The notes under the pieces are model-generated. The model had not been told where the DNA came from. It ran no database searches and was given only the letters and a program-made list of their open reading frames with translations. Made by a program: the position numbers and the translations under genes. Shown one piece after another: positions 8,434-18,603 of a stretch of DNA of 49,016 nucleotides. Within the stretch, counting starts at the first letter, position 1. Each line of letters starts with the position of its first letter. The stretch covers positions 1 to 49,016 of the forward strand of contig JAGXSU010000184.1 in NCBI GenBank assembly GCA_018333785.1, in the 5' to 3' direction. The DNA comes from Methylomicrobium sp. Its GTDB lineage: Bacteria > Pseudomonadota > Gammaproteobacteria > Methylococcales > Methylomonadaceae.

Positions 8434-10488
8434 ATGTCCATCGATATGGCGCAGTTTCATCAGGTTTTTTTTGAAGAGAGTTTCGAGGGACTGGATATCA
8501 TGGAATCCGGTCTTTTGAATCTAAGTCCGGGTGAACCTGACAGTGAAGCAATCAACAGTATCTTCAGAGCGGCACATTCCATCAAGGGCGGAAGTGGGAC
8601 GTTTGGGTTTACCGAAATTTCAGATTTCACCCATGTCATGGAAACACTCATGGATGAAATGCGTGATGGTCGAAGACAGATTACTCAGACGGCCGTTAAC
8701 CTGCTGCTTGGGTCTGTCGATTGTTTAAGAGAAATGCTTTTTGCAGTCAAAGAAGGCAAGGCCATCGATGCAGAGCGTGTTGCCGAGCACAAACATGCAT
8801 TAGACCTGGAACAGAAAAATTCGGGTTCAAGCCTACAGGATGAGTCTTTACCCGCACATGAATTACTTTCCGGTCCGGCCCATCAATCAGCGTCTAAAGT
8901 CATTGGTTGGCATATCGCTTTTAGCCCGCATGCCGATTTGTTGAAAACCGGTAATGATCCCGTCAGGATGTTCCGGGAATTAAGCGTGTTGGGAGAATTG
9001 GAAGTCACCGCAGATTTCAGAGGGGTACCTGATTTTTATCAGATTGACCCGGAAGAATGCCACCTGTCATGGAATTTGATCCTTAAGGGCGATATTGGCC
9101 GAGGCCCTATCGACGAGGCTTTTGCCTGGGTTGAAGATGATTGCGACCTGGCTATTCAACCGCTTTATCAAGCCGAAGACTTATCCCTTTCGGCTTCCGC
9201 TAACCGGCAACAACAACCTGCGACCGAGTCCATTGTTCAGGCAGTAATCAGTAAACCGGTTGACAGCAGTACGGCGGTCATCAAAGAAAAAGCGCCGGGA
9301 GATGAAGCCAAAAACAAGGGCTCTACATCCATTCGCGTGGATACCAGCAAGATTGATACGCTGATTAATATGGTGGGTGAACTGGTCATTACTCAATCAA
9401 TGTTGAGTCTGATCGGCGAGCACTTTGATATGAGCAAGCAGGATCAGCTTAAAAACGGTTTGGCTCAGCTGGAAAGACACACCCGGGAATTGCAAGAAAG
9501 TGTCATGAATATTCGCATGATGCCTATCAATTCGGTTTTTAGCCGGTTTTCAAGGCTTGTTCATGATCTTTCCAATAAATTGGGTAAAAAAATTGATCTC
9601 AAGCTGATTGGTGAGCACACCGAAGTTGACAAGACCGTCGTAGAGTTAATCAGTGATCCTCTGGTTCACTTGGTCAGAAACAGCCTGGATCACGGCATAG
9701 AAATGCCTGATGAGCGTATCGCTGTCGGTAAACCAGAAACAGGCACCGTGTCACTCGAAGCTTACCACCGAGGCGGCAATATCGTTATTGAAGTCAGTGA
9801 CGACGGCAAGGGGCTGGATAAGGATAAACTCAGAGCTAAAGCCATTGAAAAAGGTCTGCTGGAAGAAGACGCCATTCTGACCGACAAGCAGACTTTTGAA
9901 CTGATTTTCATGCCGGGTTTTTCTACGGCAGAACAATTGACGGATATTTCCGGACGTGGCGTCGGTATGGATGTGGTGCGGCGCAATATTCAGGCCTTGG
10001 GCGGGAATATAGAAATCATTTCTGAATTGGGAAAAGGCTCCACCATCTCCATTCATCTGCCGTTGACACTGGCTATTCTTGACGGGCAGTCCATTGCAGT
10101 GGGTGATGAAACTTACATTGTGCCGTTAGGTTCAATCATTGAATCCCTTCATATCAAAGAAGAACGCATTAACCGGGTGGCTGACAAAGGTGAAACTTTT
10201 CTGCTGCGCAGTGAATATTTACCCATCATCCGGATGCATGAGATCTTTAAAGTGCCCAATGTTAAAACCACAAAGCTTAGCGAGGGCTTATTGGTGGTTG
10301 TCGAGGGCCAGGGTGTTCGTTGCGGGTTGTTTGTCGATGATCTTCTGGGGCAGCAACAGGTCGTTATCAAATCGTTGGAAGCCAATTATAGGCGTATCGA
10401 AGGCGTCTCCGGAGCAACCATACTGGGCGATGGCTCCGTTGCATTAATTCTCGACATACCAGGGCTCGTCCGCCTGGCAAACCAGTAA
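8434..10488 (+). CDS. cheA: Chemotaxis histidine kinase CheA
   Basis: 684 aa. The P1 Hpt domain (about 1-105) carries phospho-His48 in AAHSIKGGSGTFGF. A second module (about 150-245, FSPHADLLKTGNDPVRMFRE) is the P2-like domain of this CheA subtype, followed by a linker. The P3 dimerisation helices start near 300 (VDTSKIDTLINMVGELV). The P4 ATPase has DPLVHLVRNSLDHGIE, SDDGKGLD and GRGVGMDVV. The P5 CheW-like domain forms the last 140 residues. All catalytic motifs are intact. CheA sits with CheW under receptor trimers and phosphorylates CheY and CheB. It is 11 bp ahead of cheW. Confidence 0.97.
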   Translation: MSIDMAQFHQVFFEESFEGLDIMESGLLNLSPGEPDSEAINSIFRAAHSIKGGSGTFGFTEISDFTHVMETLMDEMRDGRRQITQTAVNLLLGSVDCLREMLFAVKEGKAIDAERVAEHKHALDLEQKNSGSSLQDESLPAHELLSGPAHQSASKVIGWHIAFSPHADLLKTGNDPVRMFRELSVLGELEVTADFRGVPDFYQIDPEECHLSWNLILKGDIGRGPIDEAFAWVEDDCDLAIQPLYQAEDLSLSASANRQQQPATESIVQAVISKPVDSSTAVIKEKAPGDEAKNKGSTSIRVDTSKIDTLINMVGELVITQSMLSLIGEHFDMSKQDQLKNGLAQLERHTRELQESVMNIRMMPINSVFSRFSRLVHDLSNKLGKKIDLKLIGEHTEVDKTVVELISDPLVHLVRNSLDHGIEMPDERIAVGKPETGTVSLEAYHRGGNIVIEVSDDGKGLDKDKLRAKAIEKGLLEEDAILTDKQTFELIFMPGFSTAEQLTDISGRGVGMDVVRRNIQALGGNIEIISELGKGSTISIHLPLTLAILDGQSIAVGDETYIVPLGSIIESLHIKEERINRVADKGETFLLRSEYLPIIRMHEIFKVPNVKTTKLSEGLLVVVEGQGVRCGLFVDDLLGQQQVVIKSLEANYRRIEGVSGATILGDGSVALILDIPGLVRLANQ

Positions 10489-10499
10489 ACAATCACCTT

Positions 10500-11012
10500 A
10501 TGTCACAAGCAGCCGAAAATAATGAAATAGAACGGGCGGAAAAAAAACGCCTGGCCACCAGCGCTCAATTTCTCAGTTTTACGTTGGGTAATGAAGAGTA
10601 CGGTGTCGATATCCTCAGTGTTCAGGAAATCAGAAGCTGGGAGCCGGTATCACGCATTCCTAATGTGCCTTCTTATGAAAAAGGCGTGGTGAACTTGCGA
10701 GGGGCTATCGTTCCCATTATTGATTTGCGCGAGCGCTTCCATCTGGGACACGGTCAGTACAGCGCTTTGACGGTGGTCATGGTTTTGCAGGCATTGATCG
10801 GAGATAAAACGCGGGTGATGGGTGTAGTGGTCGATGCCGTGTCGAACGTTATTGATGTCGATAAAAAATCGGTACAGAGCGCCCCGAATTTTGGCAGTAA
10901 AGTCAGTACTGAGTATATCAACGGTCTGATAACGGTGAATGGGCGTATGGTCATGCTATTGGATGTTAACAAATTGCTTAAATTAGACGGCGTGGATGAT
11001 GTTGAAGATTAA
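10500..11012 (+). CDS. cheW: Chemotaxis coupling protein CheW (copy 1)
   Basis: 170 aa. After about 20 charged residues comes a CheW fold: FTLGNEEYGVDILSVQEIRSW, IPNVPSYEKGVVNLRGAIVP, DLRERF and a C-terminal MLLDVNKLLKLDGVDDVED. CheW couples receptors to CheA. Its 3' end is repeated as a relic at 14244-14306 (see that entry), showing that this cheW and the following receptor were once duplicated together. A second complete cheW lies at 16741-17238 and differs substantially in sequence. Confidence 0.95.
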   Translation: MSQAAENNEIERAEKKRLATSAQFLSFTLGNEEYGVDILSVQEIRSWEPVSRIPNVPSYEKGVVNLRGAIVPIIDLRERFHLGHGQYSALTVVMVLQALIGDKTRVMGVVVDAVSNVIDVDKKSVQSAPNFGSKVSTEYINGLITVNGRMVMLLDVNKLLKLDGVDDVED

Positions 11013-11053
11013 AGAATTGTTGTTGATTGAAAGGCAATAAAGGTGAGAATTTA

Positions 11054-14000
11054 ATGAAGCTAAATCATCCAGTGACTGATCGTGAAGTATTGATGAAGGA
11101 TGGGACGATACTCGTTACCAGAACTGATCTCAAAGGCAGAATCACTTATGCCAACGAAGCATTTGTTGATATCAGTGGTTTTAGTGAAGCCGAGCTGTTG
11201 GGGGCCAACCATAATGTTGTCCGGCATCCTGATATGCCCCCTGAAGCTTTTGCCGATTTATGGAGTACGCTGAAGTCAGGCCGACCTTGGCGAGGTCTGG
11301 TAAAAAACCGTTGTAAAAGCGGGGATTTTTATTGGGTAGAGGCGAATGTGACGCCGGTCTATGAAAATGGGCAGCTGCAGGGCTATTTATCGGCCCGTTA
11401 TGCACCCAGTCGAGAACAAATCCGTAACACCGAAACGCTTTATGAGCTTATCAAAAATAAAAAAGCCGCTATCAGACCTCAAGGTTGGTTGGATAAGCTC
11501 AACTTTGTCAAGCGTTTGGGCGTGGGTGCAAAGTTAACTTTTATTGCTGTATTGCTCATTATTCCTTCTCTGCTTTTGATCGGCATGTTGGTTCATGAAA
11601 AGAATAATACGATCGAATTTGCTGAGAAAGAGCTTAAAGGCCTTGAATACGTAACGCCGCTATTTCATCTGATGAGTTCGGTTAACACGCATAGAAGTGT
11701 TTCGGCAAAAGATACAGCCCAGTCGGGCAGTGAGCTTTTACAGATACGTAAAGCCGTTACAGATCATCTGGACGCTCTTAATACCTTGGATTCAGTCTAC
11801 GGGGCCGAATTGGGAACGTCAGAAAGTCTTATTAAGATTAAACAGGATTGGAGTCGAATAGAATCGCTTCCTGCTACTGATGATCTTTTTCAAGAACATA
11901 AAGCCTTGTTGAAGCGCATAGGCAGTTTGATTATTGATGTTGCAGATCAATCAAATTTAACCCTGGATCCTGATGTCGATAGTTATTATGCAATGAGTCT
12001 GGTGACTTTACGCATGCCGCAGCTTCTTGATCACCTCGGTGAATTGAAAGCTTTGCTAGAAAGACAATCAACGGACAGCTCACCTGAGCAAATTAAAAGT
12101 CAAGTTGCCGTACTGGATGTTCAAATTGATAGTCAACTCGAGGGCATAAAGCATGATTTATTCGCAATCTATAAAGCGAATGAAGATTTAAAATCTGTTT
12201 TGGCGGACAAAGAGCAGCGTCTTTATAAGGAACTGGATAAGTTTCGTAAAGGCGTTGCTCAAAAAACCAGCCAAAGTGAATATTCATCGTTGGTTGACGA
12301 GCCGCTATCCAATTCAGCAATAAGCGCTCTTGATTCAGTCAATGACCTGTTCAAAACGAATAATAATTTACTGAAGTCTTTGCTTGAAAAACGCATAGCC
12401 GGATTTGAACAATCAAAATACACGCAACTATCGGTGGTATTAACCGTTATTTTACTGGTTTCCATATTTGGATTTTTCATCCTTCGCTACATAGTCAACT
12501 CATTAAACAGCATAAATAAAGTATTTTCTCAAATTGGGGAAGGTCGTTTCAGAACTCCGTTGAATCTGGATGGATACGATGAACTGGGTGATCTTTTTCG
12601 TGGACTGCAATCCATGCAAGTCAATTTGAACGTCAATATTTCAAATACCCGTGAACAGGTTATCAAGTCAACCCGGGTTGAAAAGGCACTAGATAATGTT
12701 AATTCCAGCGTCATGCTGGCAAACAATAATTTTGAAATCATTTACATGAACAAAGCAGTGGAAGCGATGTTCAGAAATGCTGAAGCGGATATCAGAAAAC
12801 AGCTTCCTGATTTTGATGCCAACAAAATTCTGGGTGCCAATATCGATATCTTCCATAAAAACCCAGCTCACCAAAGAGGCATGCTTTCCAAGCTTGAGTC
12901 AACTTCCAAATCCGAGATTAATATTGGTGGACGCTATCTGACGGTTATCGCAAATCCAGTCAAAGATGCTGAAGGCACCCGTATTGGCACCGTAGTTGAG
13001 TGGGCAGATAGAACTCAAGAAGTGAAAATTGAACAGGAAATTGCTGAAATCGTCGAACAAGTTAAGGCGGGTGAGCTTAGCAGTCGAGTTGCTATGACCG
13101 GTAAAGCCGGATTTTTTGCAACATTAAGCGCAGGCATCAATGAGCTGACCGATGTGATCGAACAGGCATTCAGTGATGTGGCCAGGGTTATGCAGGCCCT
13201 ATCCGGTGGTGATTTAACGCAACGCATTACTACCGATTATCAAGGCGTCTATGCACAGTGCAAAAGCGACATCAATGAAACCGTGGACAAACTCGGCGAA
13301 ATTGTCAGTCACATCAGAAGTTCGGCCGATTTCATCAGTAACACCTCTCATGAGATTGCAAGCGGTAATAATAATTTGTCGCAGCGAGTTGAAACACAAG
13401 CCTCAAGTTTGGAAGAAACGGCGTCCAGTATGGAGCAATTGACCGGGACGGTTAAAAACAACGCTGAAAACTCCCAGCAAGCCAACCAGGTTGCGGATAA
13501 TGCCAGACAACTGGCGGAAAAAGGGGGCAATGTCGTTGCCTCTGCCGTGTCGGCCATGGCGGAAATCAATGAAAGCAGCAATAAAATTGCCGAAATTATT
13601 GGTGTTATAGATGAAATTGCCTTCCAAACCAATTTGTTGGCGCTAAATGCTTCGGTAGAGGCGGCTAGAGCCGGTGAGCATGGCCGAGGTTTTTCCGTGG
13701 TGGCGACCGAAGTTCGCAATCTCGCGCAACGCAGCGCTGTGGCAGCGAAAGAAAGTAAGGAATTGATACAAAGCAGTGTCCAAAAAGTACGTTCCGGTAC
13801 TGAATTTGTCAACGAAACAGGTACGGCTTTACAAGAAATAGTAACCAGCGTCAAAAGAGTCGGCGACATTATTTCAGAAATAGCGTCGGCCAGTATCGAA
13901 CAAGCCCAAGGTATCCAGCAGGTCAATCAAGCGGTTTCGCAAATGGATGAAATCACGCAACAAAATGCCGCCCTGGCTCAAGAAGCTTCAGCCGCAAGTG

Positions 14001-14209
14001 TCTCTATGAGTGATCAGGCGACGACAATGGCGGAATTGCTGAATTTTTTCAAATTGGATAATAACACCTCAATGCGAAGTGAAAAGCCGGTGACAGCAAA
14101 AGTTTTATCACCACAGCTTAAATCGGGAGCAAGCTCAACGTCGCACAAACCGGCGCCTTTGCCAAGTTATTCTTCAGGGCCAGATAAAGACGGATGGGAC
14201 GATTTTTGA
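11054..14209 (+). CDS. PAS-containing methyl-accepting chemotaxis protein with periplasmic domain
   Basis: 1051 aa from the ATG at 11054, which has AGGTGAG 6 nt upstream; an in-frame TTG at 11027 is less likely. It has an Aer-like N-terminal PAS (about 5-110: [44 protein letters not shown]), the subfamily that in Aer binds FAD and reports redox or oxygen. Two membrane helices (about 160-180 and 465-485) enclose a helical periplasmic region of about 280 residues. HAMP, a second PAS-like domain (about 545-665), a further HAMP-like segment and the kinase-control hairpin ([20 protein letters not shown]) follow. The C-terminus GWDDF fits the WxxF tether that recruits CheR/CheB. Fusion of Aer-PAS with a large periplasmic domain gives two possible inputs. 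Confidence 0.93.
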   Translation: MKLNHPVTDREVLMKDGTILVTRTDLKGRITYANEAFVDISGFSEAELLGANHNVVRHPDMPPEAFADLWSTLKSGRPWRGLVKNRCKSGDFYWVEANVTPVYENGQLQGYLSARYAPSREQIRNTETLYELIKNKKAAIRPQGWLDKLNFVKRLGVGAKLTFIAVLLIIPSLLLIGMLVHEKNNTIEFAEKELKGLEYVTPLFHLMSSVNTHRSVSAKDTAQSGSELLQIRKAVTDHLDALNTLDSVYGAELGTSESLIKIKQDWSRIESLPATDDLFQEHKALLKRIGSLIIDVADQSNLTLDPDVDSYYAMSLVTLRMPQLLDHLGELKALLERQSTDSSPEQIKSQVAVLDVQIDSQLEGIKHDLFAIYKANEDLKSVLADKEQRLYKELDKFRKGVAQKTSQSEYSSLVDEPLSNSAISALDSVNDLFKTNNNLLKSLLEKRIAGFEQSKYTQLSVVLTVILLVSIFGFFILRYIVNSLNSINKVFSQIGEGRFRTPLNLDGYDELGDLFRGLQSMQVNLNVNISNTREQVIKSTRVEKALDNVNSSVMLANNNFEIIYMNKAVEAMFRNAEADIRKQLPDFDANKILGANIDIFHKNPAHQRGMLSKLESTSKSEINIGGRYLTVIANPVKDAEGTRIGTVVEWADRTQEVKIEQEIAEIVEQVKAGELSSRVAMTGKAGFFATLSAGINELTDVIEQAFSDVARVMQALSGGDLTQRITTDYQGVYAQCKSDINETVDKLGEIVSHIRSSADFISNTSHEIASGNNNLSQRVETQASSLEETASSMEQLTGTVKNNAENSQQANQVADNARQLAEKGGNVVASAVSAMAEINESSNKIAEIIGVIDEIAFQTNLLALNASVEAARAGEHGRGFSVVATEVRNLAQRSAVAAKESKELIQSSVQKVRSGTEFVNETGTALQEIVTSVKRVGDIISEIASASIEQAQGIQQVNQAVSQMDEITQQNAALAQEASAASVSMSDQATTMAELLNFFKLDNNTSMRSEKPVTAKVLSPQLKSGASSTSHKPAPLPSYSSGPDKDGWDDF

Positions 14210-14243
14210 ATGAATGAAGTTGATTAAGGTTGTTGAGTGCAGG

Positions 14244-14306
14244 GTAATGCTGCTGGTTTTTAATAAACTGCTCGAATTAGATGGCGTGGATGATGATGGA
14301 ATTTAA
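14244..14306 (+). pseudogene. Relic of the 3' end of cheW
   Basis: The frame reads VMLLVFNKLLELDGVDDDGI then TAA. The intact CheW at 10500-11012 ends VMLLDVNKLLKLDGVDDVED then stop. The match is in frame, at the same distance from the following receptor gene, and conserved at nucleotide level (GGCGTGGATGATG). No CheW body remains upstream, so this is a remnant. It marks one end of a tandem duplication of cheW plus receptor. Confidence 0.8.
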
Positions 14307-14348
14307 AAGTGATCTATTGAATGTAGATGTGTGCGGGGAGCCTATACA

Positions 14349-16688
14349 ATGAAAATAAATATGCCTGTAACCGATCGTGAGATCGTAATGAAAAAAGGCA
14401 CGATACTGGTTACCAAAACTGATTTAAAAGGCAGTATCACCTACGCCAACGATGCTTTTGTTGAAATCAGTGGTTTCAGCAGAAATGAGCTGATTGGTTC
14501 GAATCATAATGTTGTTCGCCATCCTGAAATGCCACCTGCCGCATTCAAGGATTTATGGGATACCGTAAAAGCAGGAAATCCCTGGACCGCGTTAGTTAAA
14601 AACCGGACAAAATTAGGTGATTATTATTGGGTTGAGGCCAATGTCACGCCTTATTACGAGAATAAGCAGGTAGCGGGCTATCTGTCTGTTCGCCAGCCGC
14701 CGACCAGAGATCAAATAAATCAAGCTGAAGCGCTGTATCAAAAAGTGAGCGCCAATCAAGCGGTACTCAGACCCGCCGGTTTAAGTGCAAAAATTAATGC
14801 AGTCAAACAAATGGCGCTTTGGAAAAAAGCGGGCCTGGCCTTGTTACTGTTGTTATTGCCCGTTTTGTATGGCGCTTATCAAGCCGTTGCTGCCGGCAAT
14901 TACATGTTGCTTGCTTCAGTTTCTGCAAGTGCCTTATTGGGCCTTTTATTGGCAGTTCATACTTACCGTTTAATGGGCCGTTCAATCGAGCAGACCATTG
15001 GCTTTTGCCATAAGGCGGCAGCTGGCTATTTTCGAAATCAGGTCGATATCAACCGTCTGGATCAAATCGGTGATCTCAATCGCGCGCTGCAATCGATGCA
15101 GGTTAAGTTAAATTCCGATTTCTCTGCAAGTTTGGAGGCCGGCGCATCGACAGAACGAATTAAGCAAGCGCTGGATCAGGTTACCGGCAACGTGATGATG
15201 GCCGATGCGGAATTCAACATTATCTATATGAACAATGCCGCAAAGCGAATGTTCAAGCAAAATGAAACGGCCTTTAGACGCGATTTACCGGATTACAATG
15301 CGGATGCTCTGATCGGAGCGAATATCGATGTTTTTCATAAAAACCCGGCTCATCAAAGAGGAATGCTGGCAAAGTTGACACAAACTTACAGGGCTGAACT
15401 TTTGATCGGAGGCAGAACCATGGTTGTTATAGCGACCCCGGTTATTGCCAACGAAACGCGTCTGGGCACTGTCGTTGAATGGATAGATCGCAGCGAAGAA
15501 GTGAGTATTCAGCGGGAAATCGCTGAGATTGTTGAGCAGGTCAAGTCAGGCGTACTTAACGGCCGGATAGCAATGAACCACAAGGAAGGGTTTTTTGCGA
15601 CATTAAGTTTAGGAATCAATGAACTGACCGATGTCATAGAGACCGCTTTCGGGGATGTGGCGCGTGTGATGAAAGCGATGTCAGCAGGCGACTTGACCCA
15701 AAGCATAACGACGGATTATCAAGGCGTTTATGCTCAATGTAAAAATGATATCAACGAAACCGTTGATAAATTGAGCGAAATTGTCAGTCACATCAGAAGC
15801 TCGGCTGATTTCATCAGCAATACCTCGCATGAAATTGCCAGCGGCAATAACAACCTGTCACAACGGGTTGAAACTCAAGCGTCAAGTCTGGAAGAAACTG
15901 CATCGAGTATGGAGCAGTTGACGGGTACGGTGAAAAATAATGCCGACAATGCCCAGCAAGCCAATCAAGTGGCTAATCTGGCACGGCAGTTGGCTGAAAA
16001 AGGCGGCACCGTGGTTAACTCGGCAGTTACTGCGATGGCTGAAATCAATGAAAGCAGTAACAAAATTGCCGAAATAATTGGCGTCATCGATGAAATCGCT
16101 TTCCAAACAAATTTATTGGCGCTGAATGCGTCGGTAGAGGCGGCCAGAGCCGGTGAGCATGGTCGAGGCTTTTCAGTGGTTGCAACGGAAGTCCGTAATT
16201 TGGCGCAGCGAAGTGCTGTTGCAGCTAAAGAAAGTAAGGAGTTGATTCAAAACAGCGTTCAGAAAGTGCGCTCCGGTACCGAGTTTGTCAATGAGACGGG
16301 CGCAGCGCTGCAAGAAATTGTCTCCAGTGTGAAAAAGGTCGGCGACATTATTTCTGAAATTGCGTCTGCCAGTACCGAACAAGCCCAAGGCATACAGCAG
16401 GTCAATCAGGCGGTTTCTCAAATGGACGAAATCACTCAACAAAATGCTGCCTTGGCCGAAGAGGCGTCTGCAGCGAGTGTCTCAATGAGCGATCAGGCCA
16501 CAACAATGGCTGATTTGCTGAATTTTTTCAAACTGGATCAAGTCTCCGAAAAGCGTCCCGAGAAAGTAAGTCATGCTCCGGTTTCGTCTGCCCCGGTTAA
16601 GGCTAGAGTGAATCCTGCTCCGGCAAAAGCGGCACCCGTTTCCGGATTCACGGCAACGGCCGATAAGGATGAATGGGAAGAGTTTTAA
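14349..16688 (+). CDS. Aer-like PAS methyl-accepting chemotaxis protein
   Basis: 779 aa from the ATG at 14349, with GGGGAG 8 nt upstream. The N-terminal Aer-type PAS ([44 protein letters not shown]) is followed by a closely spaced pair of membrane helices (about 155-205) with no periplasmic domain, the classical Aer layout. HAMP, a second PAS-like domain, a HAMP-like stretch and a kinase-control hairpin follow, the last nearly identical to that of the upstream receptor. The C-terminus EWEEF again carries a WxxF-type tether. It is a paralogue of 11054-14209, differing mainly in the membrane/periplasmic section. Many synonymous differences argue for an old duplication under selection. Inferred role is energy or redox taxis. 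Confidence 0.94.
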   Translation: MKINMPVTDREIVMKKGTILVTKTDLKGSITYANDAFVEISGFSRNELIGSNHNVVRHPEMPPAAFKDLWDTVKAGNPWTALVKNRTKLGDYYWVEANVTPYYENKQVAGYLSVRQPPTRDQINQAEALYQKVSANQAVLRPAGLSAKINAVKQMALWKKAGLALLLLLLPVLYGAYQAVAAGNYMLLASVSASALLGLLLAVHTYRLMGRSIEQTIGFCHKAAAGYFRNQVDINRLDQIGDLNRALQSMQVKLNSDFSASLEAGASTERIKQALDQVTGNVMMADAEFNIIYMNNAAKRMFKQNETAFRRDLPDYNADALIGANIDVFHKNPAHQRGMLAKLTQTYRAELLIGGRTMVVIATPVIANETRLGTVVEWIDRSEEVSIQREIAEIVEQVKSGVLNGRIAMNHKEGFFATLSLGINELTDVIETAFGDVARVMKAMSAGDLTQSITTDYQGVYAQCKNDINETVDKLSEIVSHIRSSADFISNTSHEIASGNNNLSQRVETQASSLEETASSMEQLTGTVKNNADNAQQANQVANLARQLAEKGGTVVNSAVTAMAEINESSNKIAEIIGVIDEIAFQTNLLALNASVEAARAGEHGRGFSVVATEVRNLAQRSAVAAKESKELIQNSVQKVRSGTEFVNETGAALQEIVSSVKKVGDIISEIASASTEQAQGIQQVNQAVSQMDEITQQNAALAEEASAASVSMSDQATTMADLLNFFKLDQVSEKRPEKVSHAPVSSAPVKARVNPAPAKAAPVSGFTATADKDEWEEF

Positions 16689-16740
16689 TGGCAACGATAA
16701 TCCGGTTTGTTGGTAAACAGGACAAAGGCTTCACTTCATT

Positions 16741-17238
16741 ATGAAAAGCGAAAATCAACCTGGCTCAAACGATAAAGAAGTCAATCAGTTTTTAACATTT
16801 GAACTGGCCGGTGACTCTTATGCGGTTGAAATACTTACAGTTCAAGAGATCAGGGGGTGGGAGCCGGTCCGAAAGATTCCTAACACGCCTGGGTTTATCA
16901 AAGGTGCTTTAAACTTGCGAGGGACCATTGTTCCCGTATTGGATTTGCGAGAGCGATTTGGTCTTGAGAATGTCGAGTACACACCTGTAACCGTTGTTAT
17001 TGTGTTATCGATCAATAATAAAGACCATCCGATGGTTTTAGGTGTCATTGCCGATACGGTATCCGATGTGCTGGATTTAAATCTGGCCGATATCAAGCCG
17101 GCACCTAATTTCGGGGTCAACATTGATACTCGCTACATGCGCGGCATCTATGTTGCCAAGCAAGGCATGATTATGTTGCTGGATGTGGATAAGTTGCTAG
17201 ATGTCGATGACTTATCCAAGATTGAAAGTTTGCTATGA
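16741..17238 (+). CDS. cheW: Chemotaxis coupling protein CheW (copy 2)
   Basis: 165 aa with a single CheW domain: FELAGDSYAVEILTVQEIRGW, IPNTPGFIKGALNLRGTIVP, DLRERFG and MLLDVDKLLDVDD near the end. It is clearly divergent from copy 1 in the second half, so the two probably have distinct receptor preference or roles. Its stop overlaps the ParA-like start by 4 nt (ATGA), coupling it to that ATPase. In Vibrio, a CheW-like protein (ParP) works with a ParA-like protein (ParC) to localise arrays, so this pair could be a functional analogue; that is inference. Confidence 0.94.
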   Translation: MKSENQPGSNDKEVNQFLTFELAGDSYAVEILTVQEIRGWEPVRKIPNTPGFIKGALNLRGTIVPVLDLRERFGLENVEYTPVTVVIVLSINNKDHPMVLGVIADTVSDVLDLNLADIKPAPNFGVNIDTRYMRGIYVAKQGMIMLLDVDKLLDVDDLSKIESLL

Positions 17239-17996
17239 ATCCGCGAATTATCGCTGTTATCAATCAAAAAGGCGGAGTCGGTAAAACGACAACGTCTTCC
17301 AATCTTTGTCACGCGTTGGCAATGATGGGGAAAAAAGTCACGCTGATAGATTTGGATCCTCAAGGACATCTTGCGGTTTCTTTGGGTGTTGTTGAAGCGG
17401 CGAAGTCGGGTATTGATGAAGTGTTGCTGGGGCATAGCGATATTGAAACGCAGGTGATTCTGGTAAGAAACAACCTTCAGCTCATCGTTTCGGGGCCAAA
17501 ATTGCGAGAAATTGAGCAGTTAACCGAGGGCGGTGTTGCAAGAGGCGATTTGTTGAGATTGTCTTTGCAAAATCAGTTGAATGACCAGGATTTTGTTTTT
17601 TTAGATTGTCCGCCGTCTTCGGGGATACTCGCCGCAAATGCTTTGTTTGCAGCCGATGAGTTATTAATTCCCATGTGCAGTGATTTTCTGTCGTTACAAG
17701 GTCTTTCTCATTTGGTCGCTACGGTTAAACGCTTTGAGCAAGTGCTGAAAAAAAAATACAAGACCTTATTAGTCATGTCTCGTTATGTGTCGACCCGAAG
17801 ATTATCAAAGGAAGTCCTGGATACGCTGCTCAAGCATTTCCCCGGACAAGTATTGGCAACCGTGATACGTGAAACTGCATCGCTCGCAGAATGTCCCGGT
17901 TTTGGTAAAACGATTCTGGAATATCAGCCAAAAAGTCCTGTAGCCAAGGATTTTGCAAAGCTGGCCAATAATTTTATTGAAGGCAAGGTGATGTGA
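17235..17996 (+). CDS. ParA/MinD-like ATPase of the chemotaxis operon
   Basis: 253 aa. The deviant Walker A NQKGGVGKTTTSSN starts at residue 10. Walker A-prime is LIDLDPQGH and Walker B is FVFLDCPPSSG. The full ParA fold is present. No parB or parS is nearby, and position inside the che operon points to positioning of cytoplasmic or polar chemoreceptor arrays (ParC of Vibrio, PpfA of Rhodobacter) rather than chromosome segregation. It overlaps CheW copy 2 at its start and the STAS gene at its end, so all three are likely translated together. Confidence 0.92.
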   Translation: MNPRIIAVINQKGGVGKTTTSSNLCHALAMMGKKVTLIDLDPQGHLAVSLGVVEAAKSGIDEVLLGHSDIETQVILVRNNLQLIVSGPKLREIEQLTEGGVARGDLLRLSLQNQLNDQDFVFLDCPPSSGILAANALFAADELLIPMCSDFLSLQGLSHLVATVKRFEQVLKKKYKTLLVMSRYVSTRRLSKEVLDTLLKHFPGQVLATVIRETASLAECPGFGKTILEYQPKSPVAKDFAKLANNFIEGKVM

Positions 17997-18502
17997 TGGC
18001 TTCTAAAGATACCCCTAGTCTGATCGGATTTGATCCTTTAGAGTGGATGAACAACGACTCACAAAGTCAGGAATTGGCTAACCCCTCTTTGTCGCGACCG
18101 GATATTGATAATCATGCCCCGGAGCTTGATAGGCATTCCGAGTCCGGCAACGGCCCTGCTGATGAACAGAATCAGCAGGCTCAGTTAGTAGAAACTGAAG
18201 CATTACAGCCTGAAAATTGTTTGATGTTAGAGGAAATCAATACGATTCAAAACGTGCAAACGCTTTTTGAGCAATTGCGAACTCTTTTGAGCACGGTCGA
18301 TAACTTGGAAATCGATGCTTCTGCGGTAAAAACAGTCGATACATCGGTGCTTCAGTGTTTGGTTGTTTTCAAACAGCAAGCATTGAAACAAGGCAAACAA
18401 GTAACGATTGATTTTCCGTCTGACCGCTTTGTTGAAGCCGCCGGTTTACTGGGCTTATCGAAACTGTTGGAAGTGGATAAACCTGTTTCCGGTTTATTTT
18501 GA
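17996..18502 (+). CDS. STAS-domain protein with long disordered N-terminus
   Basis: 168 aa from the ATG at 17996, whose first base is the last base of the ParA stop; AAGGTG is 5 nt upstream. Residues 1-75 are polar and low in complexity (Gln, Asn, Glu, Pro) except for a conserved-looking SLIGFDPLEWM at about 8-18. A STAS domain follows (about 85-165: LEIDASAVKTVDTSVLQCL). The Ser at the usual phosphorylation site is present within VDTSVL. It may bind the ParA-like ATPase or be a partner-switch substrate; neither can be shown here. The short N-terminal motif could be a docking peptide. Confidence 0.82.
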   Translation: MASKDTPSLIGFDPLEWMNNDSQSQELANPSLSRPDIDNHAPELDRHSESGNGPADEQNQQAQLVETEALQPENCLMLEEINTIQNVQTLFEQLRTLLSTVDNLEIDASAVKTVDTSVLQCLVVFKQQALKQGKQVTIDFPSDRFVEAAGLLGLSKLLEVDKPVSGLF

Positions 18503-18603
18503 CGGCGGATTGATCACTGGTTTTCACCTCACGGGCGATTAAGTGACCGGTCAGTTAAGTGGCTTTTCAATTCTAAAACTAACAATCAGGTTTTGCATTT
18601 TTG

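Noticed and set aside
13348-13926. 192-codon frame antisense to the first receptor
   Set aside because: A shadow of the repetitive coiled-coil codons of the receptor; biased composition and no motif.
12700-16520. Assembly artefact producing two near-identical receptor halves
   Set aside because: The two regions differ at many synonymous positions and in their middle domains, so they are true paralogues.
17235-17996. Chromosome or plasmid partition system
   Set aside because: The ATPase is ParA-like, but there is no ParB or parS, and it is embedded in and overlaps chemotaxis genes.
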